Part shown: positions 54,491-63,263 of the stretch, one piece after another
Position numbering within the stretch: the first letter of the stretch is position 1
Layout: every line of letters begins with the position of its first letter
NCBI GenBank assembly: GCA_021741205.1
Contig: JAIOYI010000001.1
Location: 372,001-436,000 of the forward strand
Length of the DNA: 64,000 nucleotides
Source: Emcibacter sp.
GTDB taxonomy: Bacteria > Pseudomonadota > Alphaproteobacteria > Sphingomonadales > Emcibacteraceae
Direction: 5' to 3'
Notes under the pieces: generated by a model
Told to the model about the DNA's origin: nothing
Database searches by the model: none
The model's input: the letters and a program-made list of their open reading frames with translations, nothing else
Program-made: the position numbers and the translations under genes

Positions 54491-55870
54491 ATGAATAATA
54501 TCAAACTCGATCCACTTTTTAATCAACTAACTTCTCTGCTTGGTAACAGATTCAGTGTAGCAGAAGCCGTAAGGCAACATCACGGCGAAGAAATGACCCA
54601 TTATGATGTCTGTTTGCCCGATGCGGTTGCCTTTCCCCTCACCACAGAAGAGGTAAGCCAAATTGTCACCCTGTGTAACCACTATGAAATCCCCGTTATT
54701 CCTTATGGAGCGGGCACCGCATTAGAGGGGAACTTTCTGGCTGTCGGTGGCGGCATTAGTATGGATTTTTCCCGTATGGATAATGTTGTTGCCATTCATG
54801 GTGAGGATTTAGACTGCACCGTTGAGGCGGGAGTCACTCGGGAGCAGCTCAACCTTGCCGTCCGTGACCTAGGTCTATTTTTTCCCATTGATCCCGGTGC
54901 CAATGCAACACTTGGCGGTATGGCCGCAACACGGGCATCAGGCACCAACGCGGTTCGTTACGGCACCATGCGGGATAATGTCCTATCCCTTAAAGCCGTC
55001 ATGGCGGACGGAACCATTATCACCACAAGTTCACGGACAAAAAAATCTTCGGCGGGCTATGACCTAACGAGGCTTTTGGTGGGAAGTGAAGGAACATTAG
55101 CTGTCATCACCGAAGTCACCGTCAAACTTTACGGCATGCCCGAAGCCATGTCATCCGCCGTTTGTCCCTTTAACAGTCTTGAAGGCGCCATAAAAACAGT
55201 TGTGGACACCATTCAGATGGGCATCCCCATTGCCCGTATTGAGTTAATAGATACGCTTTTGGTCGAAATCATTAACCGTTTTTCTGATTTTAATTATCCC
55301 GTTGAACCCACTTTGTTTATGGAGTTTCATGGCAGTGAAACATCGGTAAAAGAACAGGCGGAAATGGTCGAGGAAATCGCCATGTTACACGGAGGTCATG
55401 CTTTCCAATGGGCAACACGCCCTGAGGATCGTACAAAATTATGGAAAGCCCGCCATGAAGCCTTTATGTATCTTAGAGCCGCCTTTCCCGGTAAAGATTT
55501 CTTGGTAACGGATGTTTGTGTTCCCATATCTCGCCTCGCCGAATGCATTCATGAAACCCATCAAGATATAAAAGACATTAATATTACAGCCCCCATGGTC
55601 GGCCATGTGGGTGATGGTAATTTTCATCTGACAATTCCCTATGACAAAAATAACCCAGACGATGTCACGATGATTGAACGGTTAAATACAAGACTTGTGG
55701 AACGGGCCATAAAAATGGGCGGCACCTGCACAGGAGAGCATGGAATAGGCCTCGGCAAGAAAAAATTTATGGCGCAGGAACATGGCGCAGCACTTAATTA
55801 TATGAAGACCATCAAAGTCGCCCTTGACCCCAAAAATATTCTTAATCCCCACAAAATTTTCGATCTATAG
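54491..55870 (+). CDS. FAD-linked D-lactate/2-hydroxyacid dehydrogenase (GlcD/LDHD type)
   Basis: 459 residues from ATG 54491 (a GTG two codons earlier is also in frame). The FAD-binding PCMH domain (PYGAGTALEGN, GGMAATRASGTNAVRYGTMRD, LLVGSEGTLAVITEVTVKLYG) is followed by the FAD-oxidase C-terminal domain with the active-site HVGDGNFH and CTGEHGIGLGKKKF. Such enzymes oxidise D-lactate or glycolate and feed electrons to cytochrome or quinone. Beside nitrate respiration it could supply quinol from lactate; the substrate is not proven. Confidence 0.9.
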   Translation: MNNIKLDPLFNQLTSLLGNRFSVAEAVRQHHGEEMTHYDVCLPDAVAFPLTTEEVSQIVTLCNHYEIPVIPYGAGTALEGNFLAVGGGISMDFSRMDNVVAIHGEDLDCTVEAGVTREQLNLAVRDLGLFFPIDPGANATLGGMAATRASGTNAVRYGTMRDNVLSLKAVMADGTIITTSSRTKKSSAGYDLTRLLVGSEGTLAVITEVTVKLYGMPEAMSSAVCPFNSLEGAIKTVVDTIQMGIPIARIELIDTLLVEIINRFSDFNYPVEPTLFMEFHGSETSVKEQAEMVEEIAMLHGGHAFQWATRPEDRTKLWKARHEAFMYLRAAFPGKDFLVTDVCVPISRLAECIHETHQDIKDINITAPMVGHVGDGNFHLTIPYDKNNPDDVTMIERLNTRLVERAIKMGGTCTGEHGIGLGKKKFMAQEHGAALNYMKTIKVALDPKNILNPHKIFDL

Positions 55871-55880
55871 GATAATAATT

Positions 55881-56243
55881 ATGTCCGATACATTAAATTC
55901 CCTCCAACATCATGTTACCCGTTGCGGCGGTACGGAACAGGCCTTTACAGGCAAATATTGGAACCATAAGGAAAAGGGAAACTATAATTGCGTTTGCTGC
56001 GACACGCCGCTATTTCGTTCCGAAACAAAATATGACAGCGGTAGCGGTTGGCCAAGCTTTTATGATGTGCTTTCAAAAAAGAACATCAAAATTCGACGTG
56101 ATACATCCCATGGCATGATACGAGACGAGGCATTATGTGCCACCTGTGATGCCCATTTGGGGCATGTGTTTGATGATGGGCCTGCCCCCACAGGTTTGCG
56201 CTATTGCATTAATTCCGCATCCCTTAATTTTGTCAAAGATTAG
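55881..56243 (+). CDS. msrB: Peptide methionine-(R)-S-oxide reductase
   Basis: 120 residues from ATG 55881, 10 bases after the dehydrogenase stop. Repairs oxidised methionine. Zinc-binding CVCC and CATC pairs, SGSGWPSF, HLGHVFDDGP and the catalytic cysteine in GLRYCINSASL are all present. The longer frame starting at 55824 overlaps the dehydrogenase gene and is rejected. The end overlaps the convergent phosphorelay gene by four bases. Confidence 0.95.
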   Translation: MSDTLNSLQHHVTRCGGTEQAFTGKYWNHKEKGNYNCVCCDTPLFRSETKYDSGSGWPSFYDVLSKKNIKIRRDTSHGMIRDEALCATCDAHLGHVFDDGPAPTGLRYCINSASLNFVKD

Positions 56244-57319
56244 ACTGAGTTACTCTCTAAAAATAACTCAATGTAATTCTTTAAATGGGCTTCTACCCGC
56301 TTATTTAACAAAGAAAAATCTTCAAATAGATAACTTATTCCCTCAAAATTTTCCGCAATGGCTCTTTTCTCAAATTCTGCCGCTAATTCGCCGATTTGAA
56401 GGGCGCCAATTTGTCTACTGCTGGATTTTAAAGAATGAGATTCTCGCCGCAGCCGCACGGCATCTTTCGCTATAATAGCATCAAAAATTGCATCGCACCC
56501 TTTACCCGCCATTTTAATATAGCTTTCAAGAATTGGTATAAAATTATCCTCTGTCATGGCGTGAAGCACAGTCAGGGTATTTTCATCAATGAGTAATATA
56601 TGGCGTTTTTCCTTTTCGGCCTTTTCCTTGTCTGCTCTTTCGGTGAGTAAAGCTCTCTTCCAACGTAAGATGACATCAACCATAATCTTGGGTTTTATGG
56701 GTTTTGATATATAGTCATCCATTCCTGCGGCCCTGCATTTTTCCACATCACCGCCCATAACATTGGCCGTAAGTGCCACAATGGGTACATGATTTAAATT
56801 ATTGCTCTTTTCATATTCAATAATTTTTCTTGTAGCCTCATAACCATCCATCTTTGGCATTTGGCAATCCATAAAAATCAAATCAAAGACGGTTTCTTTG
56901 ACAAGGTCGAGCGCCTCCAGCCCATTTTCCGCCACACTCACCATACAATTGCAATTATTCAATAGGCGTTTGGCAATCATATGGTTGACCAGATTATCCT
57001 CGACAATGAGGATTTGTAATCCATAGAAATTTTGTGGGGTGTTGTAGTCAGTCTTTAAATTTTTTAATTTTTCCTGTAATAATTCACGGGTTATAGTCTG
57101 CTGTACAGTCTCTTCCTCCTTTATGTCTCCAATAGTTTTCAAAATATCATTGAGAGAATCCAGTAAATTATCAGAAGATAAGGCAATAATATTGGCATAG
57201 CTTTGCTGTTCTGCGGATAAGGCCGTATCCTGTAGCAATTTCGTCATTCCGATAACCCCGTTTAGGGGTGTTCTGATTTTATGAGAAAGATCGGCAAGAA
57301 AGTCTTGTGTCAATACCAT
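56240..57319 (-). CDS. HisKA-REC-HPt phosphorelay protein without a kinase ATPase domain
   Basis: 359 residues. Residues ~5-65 are a HisKA dimerisation/phosphoacceptor domain with the H-box FLADLSHKIRTPLNG (His13). Only ~35 residues follow before a receiver domain (~100-215) with Asp108, phosphoacceptor Asp151 (FMDCQMPKMDG) and Lys206 (YISKPI). The C-terminal ~100 residues are an HPt domain with RRESHSLKSSSRQIG (His295). The HATPase catalytic domain normally between HisKA and REC is absent, so it cannot autophosphorylate by itself and must take phosphate from another kinase or act as a sink. No signal-input domain is seen. Confidence 0.87.
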   Translation of the reverse strand: MVLTQDFLADLSHKIRTPLNGVIGMTKLLQDTALSAEQQSYANIIALSSDNLLDSLNDILKTIGDIKEEETVQQTITRELLQEKLKNLKTDYNTPQNFYGLQILIVEDNLVNHMIAKRLLNNCNCMVSVAENGLEALDLVKETVFDLIFMDCQMPKMDGYEATRKIIEYEKSNNLNHVPIVALTANVMGGDVEKCRAAGMDDYISKPIKPKIMVDVILRWKRALLTERADKEKAEKEKRHILLIDENTLTVLHAMTEDNFIPILESYIKMAGKGCDAIFDAIIAKDAVRLRRESHSLKSSSRQIGALQIGELAAEFEKRAIAENFEGISYLFEDFSLLNKRVEAHLKNYIELFLESNSV

Positions 57320-57416
57320 AATAAAAATCCATATACCAACAAGTGATAATTATATTTATTTTCTACTATTAGTATATGATAATGTTATAATATTAACGGA
57401 TTGTAAATTTCATTCT

Positions 57417-57857
57417 TTATTGCACAAGGAAGGATTCCGAAGAGCCTTTTAATACAATGGTAGAGAGGGGCAGAAAGGGAATCATTAAAGCATAATTATA
57501 TTGAATAGTGACACCCACAGTTTTCGTCATATCCGATGGGTCCGTAACCACAACGACATCAAAATCTGTAACTTTGCTGTTGTCTATTAAGGTAAAGCTC
57601 TCTTCTGCGGCCGTTCTGATGGCAAGTTTTATCTCATAGATATAGGCGTCATCAATATTGCCTTCATCAAAATTCACCATGGCATAACGAGTGGCTTCCG
57701 CCGCAGAATAATCAAGAATAGCCTGTGTAAAAAGGATATGACAAAATTGGAAAAACCCAAATGTCAAAAGTATAATAACAGGAGCGGCAAAGGCGAACTC
57801 TATCATCGTAGCGCCGTCACTATTTTTACTTATTTTGTTCAATTTTTTGAACAACAT
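57417..57857 (-). CDS. TadE-like pilus assembly protein (1)
   Basis: 146 residues. The N-terminal DGATMIEFAFAAPVIILLTFGFF stretch is the TadE signature: a short positively charged leader, a Glu in the hydrophobic segment (pseudopilin-like) and one membrane helix, then a periplasmic domain. TadE/TadF pseudopilins are processed by the TadV prepilin peptidase in Flp pilus systems. It is last of three related genes (57417-59656). The rest of the tad locus (tadA, B, C, Z, rcpA, flp) is not in the window. Confidence 0.82.
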   Translation of the reverse strand: MLFKKLNKISKNSDGATMIEFAFAAPVIILLTFGFFQFCHILFTQAILDYSAAEATRYAMVNFDEGNIDDAYIYEIKLAIRTAAEESFTLIDNSKVTDFDVVVVTDPSDMTKTVGVTIQYNYALMIPFLPLSTIVLKGSSESFLVQ

Positions 57858-57875
57858 TCACTTTGTCCTTTATGC

Positions 57876-58328
57876 TTAATTCAGCCTAATTGTTGCCGTT
57901 TCACTAATAGGAAAACTGGACTTAAACCAACTATAATTAAAGAAAGGCGTTTGATAATTTTCTTTTATGGTGACATTAACAAAGGCGCTAACATTTTCAT
58001 CGGTGCAATCAACGGTACAAAATTGTCTTACTTCATGACACATGCAATAAAGTTCAACATTAACAAGGGTTGAATCCGTCATGCTACCCGCCAATGTATT
58101 ATGAACTGCGGCCGTAATATTGGTCAGGTCACCCTGCATCGGTTTTCTGACCAAGGCATATTGAACCCCGGATTTGGCCGCATTGGACAGATCCATCTTG
58201 CGCACAAACATCGCCCCCATATCAAGCGAGCCCACAATAAGCAACAAAGCAACTGGCATCAAGAGCGCAAGCTCCACCAATGAGGTGCCTTGTGTGGACA
58301 GAATGAGTTTTTTCAACAGTCTTTTCAT
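57876..58328 (-). CDS. TadE-like pilus assembly protein (2)
   Basis: 150 residues, same layout as its downstream neighbour: TQGTSLVELALLMPVALLLIVG at the N terminus and a small extracytoplasmic domain. It contains a cysteine cluster, ELYCMCHEVRQFCTVDC, that may form disulfides. AAAGGA lies eight bases before the ATG. It follows the TadG-like gene by 17 bases and precedes the other TadE gene by 18, so the three probably form one operon. Confidence 0.82.
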   Translation of the reverse strand: MKRLLKKLILSTQGTSLVELALLMPVALLLIVGSLDMGAMFVRKMDLSNAAKSGVQYALVRKPMQGDLTNITAAVHNTLAGSMTDSTLVNVELYCMCHEVRQFCTVDCTDENVSAFVNVTIKENYQTPFFNYSWFKSSFPISETATIRLN

Positions 58329-58345
58329 TATTTCGTCCTTTGAGA

Positions 58346-59656
58346 TTATTCCTCTAGCTTCACTATTGTTCTGGAAATTTTTTCAACACCCATAGAATCG
58401 CAATCTGCATAATCATTGTACAGAAATGAATTGCCTGAAAATGTAACCTTTGCCCCAACAAGCTGCAAGCAGCCTGAAGTGGATTCTGAACCACCACTAA
58501 AGCCTATTTCCTGTGAAGGAATATAAACAGCGCCCTGTATATTCATATTGGCACCGCCCAGAAAATCATTGGAGCCATTCGCATAAATAGCTCTTGGGTC
58601 CTGAAAAAAGGCGACCCCCATCCACGTACCAGAAGTGGGCGCTGAAATATTCATATTAGCCCCACCATTAATTTTAATAGACCCAATATTTGCAGGATCC
58701 GTCGCCGTTAAAATGATGGTGATACCCGTGCCTGTAATGGTGGCACCACCGCGAACCAAAAAATCACCGCCATCAATAATATAAACACCTGGTGATAAAG
58801 TAACGTTGGCCTGCGCCCCAAAAGTCAAGCCGCCGCAATAGCGCCCTGGAACAGGGGCGGGATCATTTTTTCCCACCGATAAGTTGGTCATTGTACAGGC
58901 CACCGGCGATGAGGGAACCTGTAAGTTACGCTCGGATGGTCCATAAGGATCAGGCGATCTTTGAGAAAAGGGCTGAAGCGGATTTGGTGTATCCAATGTA
59001 GCATTATTACCTTGATAAATGTCCCCATAAGCCTGAGCCGAGGGGTTTGCGGTCAGGGTTGCTGTCCCGTTAAGATAAATGGCCTCGCTGCTGCTAGAAT
59101 TTGAGGACACTCCGCAATTAATGTCAACATTTGATGTTCCAGAAAATTCGAGCGCTCTGTCCCGAGTCTCATCAAGCGCCAAAATACAATGTTCTCCCAT
59201 AGAAATAATTCCTGCTGTCGCCTTTGTCGCTATGGTTGACTGATTTGCGCCAATTATTCTGCTAAAATATCTGGCGGCGGGCATACTCACCGCCACCATA
59301 ACATAATTACTCATCCCCGAAAATTTACCCGAAGTAGGGGGCGTTATAACCTGAATACTTTTTCCCCCTGTATTATAAAAACTATTGGTTTCTGCATCAT
59401 TGGTTGCCGCAAGAAGCACCTCCTCCGCCGTCAGGTCCTTTGACACCGCATAGGCCGCCGCAATCGCCGAGGAATCAGCCACAGACTGCAACTGACGCTT
59501 TTCCATAAACCACAAGGTGGCATCAAACCCAAGACCCGCAAAGCCAACAAAAACAGGAATTATAAGGGCAAAATAAAGCAGCGTTGCACCCTTTTGTGCG
59601 CTTCCAATTTGCCGTAATATTTTTCTTAGCTTATTATTCATGAAAATTTTATGCAT
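58346..59656 (-). CDS. TadG-like protein with N-terminal Flp/TadE-type segment
   Basis: 436 residues. QKGATLLYFALIIPVFVGFAG is the membrane-anchored pseudopilin-type segment, followed by ADSSAIAAAYAVSKDLTAEE, the usual TadG N-terminal domain. The last ~250 residues are rich in Gly, Asn, Ser and Thr with repeated GGANMNI and GGATITGTG turns, suggesting a beta-helix-like or adhesive outer part. Two ATGs (59656 and 59641) are possible; the first has AAGGG nine bases ahead. First gene of a three-gene operon, divergent from modA. Confidence 0.8.
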   Translation of the reverse strand: MHKIFMNNKLRKILRQIGSAQKGATLLYFALIIPVFVGFAGLGFDATLWFMEKRQLQSVADSSAIAAAYAVSKDLTAEEVLLAATNDAETNSFYNTGGKSIQVITPPTSGKFSGMSNYVMVAVSMPAARYFSRIIGANQSTIATKATAGIISMGEHCILALDETRDRALEFSGTSNVDINCGVSSNSSSSEAIYLNGTATLTANPSAQAYGDIYQGNNATLDTPNPLQPFSQRSPDPYGPSERNLQVPSSPVACTMTNLSVGKNDPAPVPGRYCGGLTFGAQANVTLSPGVYIIDGGDFLVRGGATITGTGITIILTATDPANIGSIKINGGANMNISAPTSGTWMGVAFFQDPRAIYANGSNDFLGGANMNIQGAVYIPSQEIGFSGGSESTSGCLQLVGAKVTFSGNSFLYNDYADCDSMGVEKISRTIVKLEE

Positions 59657-59780
59657 GAAAATTTACCCTTAATTTTAATCAATCCTACCCCTATAGTAAT
59701 CCATTAACTTAAATAATTTATTAATTATGAATAAAGTTATGGTGATCAGTGCCTTTCCTTAGAATTTGCTTGCCCTTAAG

Positions 59781-59804
59781 CGTTATATAAATCATTATAT
59801 AACG
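59781..59804 (+). promoter_or_regulatory. ModE operator in front of modA
   Basis: CGTTATAT-AAATCATT-ATATAACG: perfect 8-bp inverted repeat with 8-base spacer, the same form as the ModE site of E. coli modA. It ends directly before the modA ATG at 59805. A -35-like TTGCCC (59770) and -10-like CATTAT (59793) with 17-base spacing lie across it, so bound ModE would block transcription. Confidence 0.92.
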
Positions 59805-60578
59805 ATGAGTATGCTACGAAAATTTATGATCTTAATATTTATTTTATCCGCCCCCATTTCTGTCCATGCAGAAACGGTGACCGTTGCGGCGGCGTCCAAT
59901 TTTGGCGCAACCCTTAAAAAAATTATTCCCGCTTTTGAGGCAGAGACAGGCCATCAGGTTAATCTCGTCCTTGGATCCTCTGGTAAAATTTTTGCCCAGA
60001 TTATCCATAAAGCCCCCTTTGACGTTTTTTTATCGGCTGACGATATAAAACCCAAAAAATTAGAAGATCAAGACATAACCGTTCAGGAAAGCCGTTTTAC
60101 CTATGCCATAGGGAAAATTGTTTTATGGTCGCCTGAGATAAAAATTATCAATGGTTCTATAGTACAAAGCGGCAAATTCAACCGCCTTGCCATAGCCAAT
60201 CCCAAGCTTGCCCCCTATGGTATGGCGGCGGTTGAGGTGCTAAAGTCTCTTGGTCTTTACGAAACGGTGCGTCCCAAAATAATACAGGGCGAAAATATTG
60301 CCCAAACCTATCAATTTGTTGCAACGGGCAACGCAGATTTAGGCTTTATCGCTCTCGCCCAATTATCCCAAAAAGAGTTATCCAATAAAAAAGACAATAT
60401 ATGGCTTATTCCCGATACTCTTTATAGCCCTATTCGTCAGGATGCCGTTATGCTGAAATCTGGTCAAAATAACAAGGCCGCCCATGATTTTATGCAATTT
60501 CTACGTTCTTATACCGCCCAAAAAATTATTCAGGGTTTTGGCTATGAAATACCAAAGGAAAAGGAAGAAAAAGAATGA
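59805..60578 (+). CDS. modA: Molybdate ABC transporter, periplasmic binding protein
   Basis: 258 residues. A signal peptide (MSMLRKFMILIFILSAPISVHA) is followed by the molybdate-binding core: TVAAASNFGATLKKI, LVLGSSGKIFAQI, APFDVFLSADD, GKIVLWSPE and GNADLGFIALAQ. It captures molybdate in the periplasm for ModBC. ATG 59805 follows the ModE operator with no room for a ribosome site; ATG 59811 is the alternative. The longer TTG-started frame would put the operator inside the gene and precede the signal peptide, so it is rejected. The end overlaps modB by four bases. Confidence 0.94.
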   Translation: MSMLRKFMILIFILSAPISVHAETVTVAAASNFGATLKKIIPAFEAETGHQVNLVLGSSGKIFAQIIHKAPFDVFLSADDIKPKKLEDQDITVQESRFTYAIGKIVLWSPEIKIINGSIVQSGKFNRLAIANPKLAPYGMAAVEVLKSLGLYETVRPKIIQGENIAQTYQFVATGNADLGFIALAQLSQKELSNKKDNIWLIPDTLYSPIRQDAVMLKSGQNNKAAHDFMQFLRSYTAQKIIQGFGYEIPKEKEEKE

Positions 60579-61273
60579 TGGGCTTTTCTGAAGCGGATAT
60601 CATGGCAATTTGGCTTACCTTTAAAGTGGCTTGCATAGCCACACTATTGTTGCTTCTCATCGGTACGCCCATTGCCTTATGGCTTGCCTATACCAAATCA
60701 AAGTGGAAGGGTCCGATCAGTGCTATTGTTGCTCTGCCTTTGGTGCTGCCACCCACAGTTTTGGGTTTTTATCTGTTGATCGCCATGGGTCCTCACGGTC
60801 CTATTGGTCACCTAACAGAAACCTTGGGGCTTAACTATTTACCCTTTACCTTCTCTGGTATTGTCATTGCCTCAGTATTTTATTCCCTGCCCTTTGTCGT
60901 GCAGCCCATTCAAAATGCCATTGAGGCCTTGGGACAAAGACCCTTAGAAGTGGCCGCAACATTAGGGGCTGGCCCCTGGGACAGATTTTTTAGCATAATT
61001 TTACCGCTTTCCCGTTCTGGCTTTATGACAGCCGCCATCCTTGGCTTTGCCCATACGGTCGGTGAATTTGGTGTTATTCTTATGGTGGGGGGGAATATCC
61101 CTGGGGTTACACAGGTTATTTCCGTACAAATCTATGATCATGTAGAGGCCATGGAATATAACGAGGCCCACTGGTTAGCGGCTGCCATGGTGATTTTTTC
61201 CTTTTTGGTTTTAACCCTGATTTACAGCACCTCCCGCCGCAAGAAAGTTACGGGAGGCTTATATGGTTCTTGA
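60575..61273 (+). CDS. modB: Molybdate ABC transporter, permease
   Basis: 232 residues with about five membrane helices. It forms the inner-membrane channel. WLAYTKSKWKGPISAIVALPLVLPPTVLGFY (in part) and the cytoplasmic loop EVAATLGAGPWDRFFSIILPL that contacts ModC are typical. The start overlaps modA (ATGATG across the modA TGA) and the end overlaps modC by 11 bases. Confidence 0.95.
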   Translation: MMGFSEADIMAIWLTFKVACIATLLLLLIGTPIALWLAYTKSKWKGPISAIVALPLVLPPTVLGFYLLIAMGPHGPIGHLTETLGLNYLPFTFSGIVIASVFYSLPFVVQPIQNAIEALGQRPLEVAATLGAGPWDRFFSIILPLSRSGFMTAAILGFAHTVGEFGVILMVGGNIPGVTQVISVQIYDHVEAMEYNEAHWLAAAMVIFSFLVLTLIYSTSRRKKVTGGLYGS

Positions 61274-62351
61274 TATTCGTTTCCATAATTCTTTTGGCGA
61301 TTTTAATTTGGATATTGATATAAGCCTGCCTACCCATGGGGTTACGGCATGTTTTGGTCCGTCTGGTTCTGGCAAAACAAGTCTTCTTCGGGCCATTTCT
61401 GGCCTCATGAAACCAAAGACAGGCCATATTATTTTCAATGACCAGATTTGGCAACAGGGCGAGCAGTTCCTTGCGCCTCATAAACGATCTTTGGGCTATG
61501 TCTTTCAAGAATCAAGCCTATTTGATCATATGACCGTGGTGCAAAATTTAAAATATGGTCAAGGGCGCACCTCATCCCCCCTGAATTCTCAAGAAAGTGA
61601 CCATATTATTGATCTGCTTGGCATTTCTTCTTTGCTTGACCGCAGACCAGATCAACTGTCGGGCGGCGAACGTCAAAGAGTTGCCATTGCCCGTGCCCTA
61701 TTACCTCGGCCAAAAATTTTATTGATGGATGAACCAATGGCCTCTCTTGATATGGGTCGAAAACGTGAGATTTTAAGCCTTCTTGAACGCCTAAAATCAG
61801 AATTAAGCATTCCCATGATCTATGTCAGTCACAATGTGGATGAAGTGACCCGCCTAGCCGACCATTTGATCATTATGGACCAGGGCAAAATCATCCAGTG
61901 TGGGTCAATTCAGCACATTATGACCCACTATAACATCCTTAATAATTTCAGTGATGAGCCATTTTCGCTACTCTTTGGTCAGATCATAAACCCTCGCACG
62001 GATCATAACCTGACCGAAATTATGGTAGCTGGAAATGTGATCCGAATGCCCTGCCTAGAAAGACCGCAAGGTAAAAGATTGGAGTCTGGACAGGAAATTC
62101 GACTTCACCTCTATGCCAAGGACATCAGTATCGCACGATGCGCCCCACAGCAAACCAGTGTTCTCAATATCGTTCAAGGTCACATTCACGCCATTGAAAA
62201 GACATCACAGGATGGTCAATGTCTCGTCCGCCTGCTGCTTGGGGATGTTCCCATTTTGGCCCGCATATCCGCCTTTTCTTGTGATGAATTGGCCTTAAGG
62301 CCTAAAATGGAGGTCTATGCCCAAATCAAGGCCGTCTCTCTTGTCCAATAA
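61263..62351 (+). CDS. modC: Molybdate ABC transporter, ATP-binding protein
   Basis: 362 residues. Walker A GPSGSGKTSLL, signature LSGGERQRVAIARALL and Walker B LLMDEPMASLD mark the ATPase. The C-terminal ~70 residues (SVLNIVQGHIHAIEK to the end) form a Mop/TOBE molybdate-binding domain that senses the metal. GGAGG lies a few bases ahead of the ATG inside modB. It converges on modE with a 2-base gap. Confidence 0.95.
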   Translation: MVLDIRFHNSFGDFNLDIDISLPTHGVTACFGPSGSGKTSLLRAISGLMKPKTGHIIFNDQIWQQGEQFLAPHKRSLGYVFQESSLFDHMTVVQNLKYGQGRTSSPLNSQESDHIIDLLGISSLLDRRPDQLSGGERQRVAIARALLPRPKILLMDEPMASLDMGRKREILSLLERLKSELSIPMIYVSHNVDEVTRLADHLIIMDQGKIIQCGSIQHIMTHYNILNNFSDEPFSLLFGQIINPRTDHNLTEIMVAGNVIRMPCLERPQGKRLESGQEIRLHLYAKDISIARCAPQQTSVLNIVQGHIHAIEKTSQDGQCLVRLLLGDVPILARISAFSCDELALRPKMEVYAQIKAVSLVQ

Positions 62352-62353
62352 AA

Positions 62354-63154
62354 TTAATCAACCGCAAGAATAACATTTGATGCCTTGAAAAAGGCGCAGA
62401 CTGGGTCGCCAAGCCTTAGCGCCAAATCATTAAGACTAGCATTGGTGATAATGGCGCTTATGGTTTTATCGTCTTTTAAATCAATAACCACATCGCTGTT
62501 GACGGCCCCTTTGGAAATTTTACGCAATATGCCCACCAGTTTATTACTGGCACTGGTTTTAATGTCTATATCTGGGCTTATCATAACGGCCGAAGCCTTA
62601 ATCAGAGCAACCACATTCATCTGTTTTTTAAGACCTAGCCTCTGACAGCTATCTTCGGTGATGATAACGGATAATGTCTGATTTTTGCTGATCCTGATAT
62701 GGACGACCACATTGACCACCCCGAAAATAATATCACTTATTTCACCCCTAAATTGGTTACGTGCCGTGGTTTGCATTGACCCTATCCTTACAAAATTTGC
62801 CACATCATCAAGACAGTCCACCTGAGATTCAAGACGCATCATATAAGAACCAAGTTCATGCTCAAGCGCCAAAAATCCTTTGACGATCTTGCGTCCAAAG
62901 TCGGTCAAAGCCGTGCCGCCCCCCTTTGTTCCACCCACAGACCGCACCACCAAGGGCTTCTCCGACATGTTATTAAGGGTATCTAATCGATCCCATGCGG
63001 TTTTATAACTGATGCCAAGTTGCTTGGCGGCGGCAGAAATAGAGCCACAATCCTCAATCGCCATAAGGAGTTTTGCCTGACTAGCGGCAAAAGACATCTG
63101 ATTATCCCCCATTAGCCCCAGATTTCCGTGAAAATTTTTTTTAATGCTTTTCAT
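62354..63154 (-). CDS. modE: Molybdate-responsive repressor
   Basis: 266 residues. Residues ~20-115 form the winged helix-turn-helix domain (LLMAIEDCGSISAAAKQLGISYKTAWDRLDTLNN), and ~125-265 contain two Mop/TOBE molybdate-binding halves (RNQFRGEISDIIFGVVNVVV; SNKLVGILRKISKGAVNSDVV). Full-length ModE like that of E. coli, expected to dimerise with molybdate and bind the operator at 59781-59804, shutting modABC. Convergent with modC. Confidence 0.94.
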   Translation of the reverse strand: MKSIKKNFHGNLGLMGDNQMSFAASQAKLLMAIEDCGSISAAAKQLGISYKTAWDRLDTLNNMSEKPLVVRSVGGTKGGGTALTDFGRKIVKGFLALEHELGSYMMRLESQVDCLDDVANFVRIGSMQTTARNQFRGEISDIIFGVVNVVVHIRISKNQTLSVIITEDSCQRLGLKKQMNVVALIKASAVMISPDIDIKTSASNKLVGILRKISKGAVNSDVVIDLKDDKTISAIITNASLNDLALRLGDPVCAFFKASNVILAVD

Positions 63155-63206
63155 TAAATCCCGTCTTTTTTTACCGCCATAGCATCTATTTTGAATTAGG
63201 ATATTA

Positions 63207-63225
63207 AATATTATATGATAATATT
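63207..63225. repeat. Inverted repeat in the modE-lysR spacer
   Basis: AATATTAT-ATG-ATAATATT, 8-bp arms with a 3-base spacer, in the 109-base gap between divergent modE and the LysR gene. Such a palindrome could be a LysR-type operator; it is AT-only, so chance is not excluded. Confidence 0.45.
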
Positions 63226-63263
63226 ATTTCAATACCAAATAACAAGATGAAAATTGCACAGAT

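Noticed and set aside
59766..59804. TTG-started N-terminal extension of modA
   Set aside because: It would encode the ModE operator and place 13 residues before a good signal peptide; the operator and -10/-35 elements make translation of this stretch unlikely.
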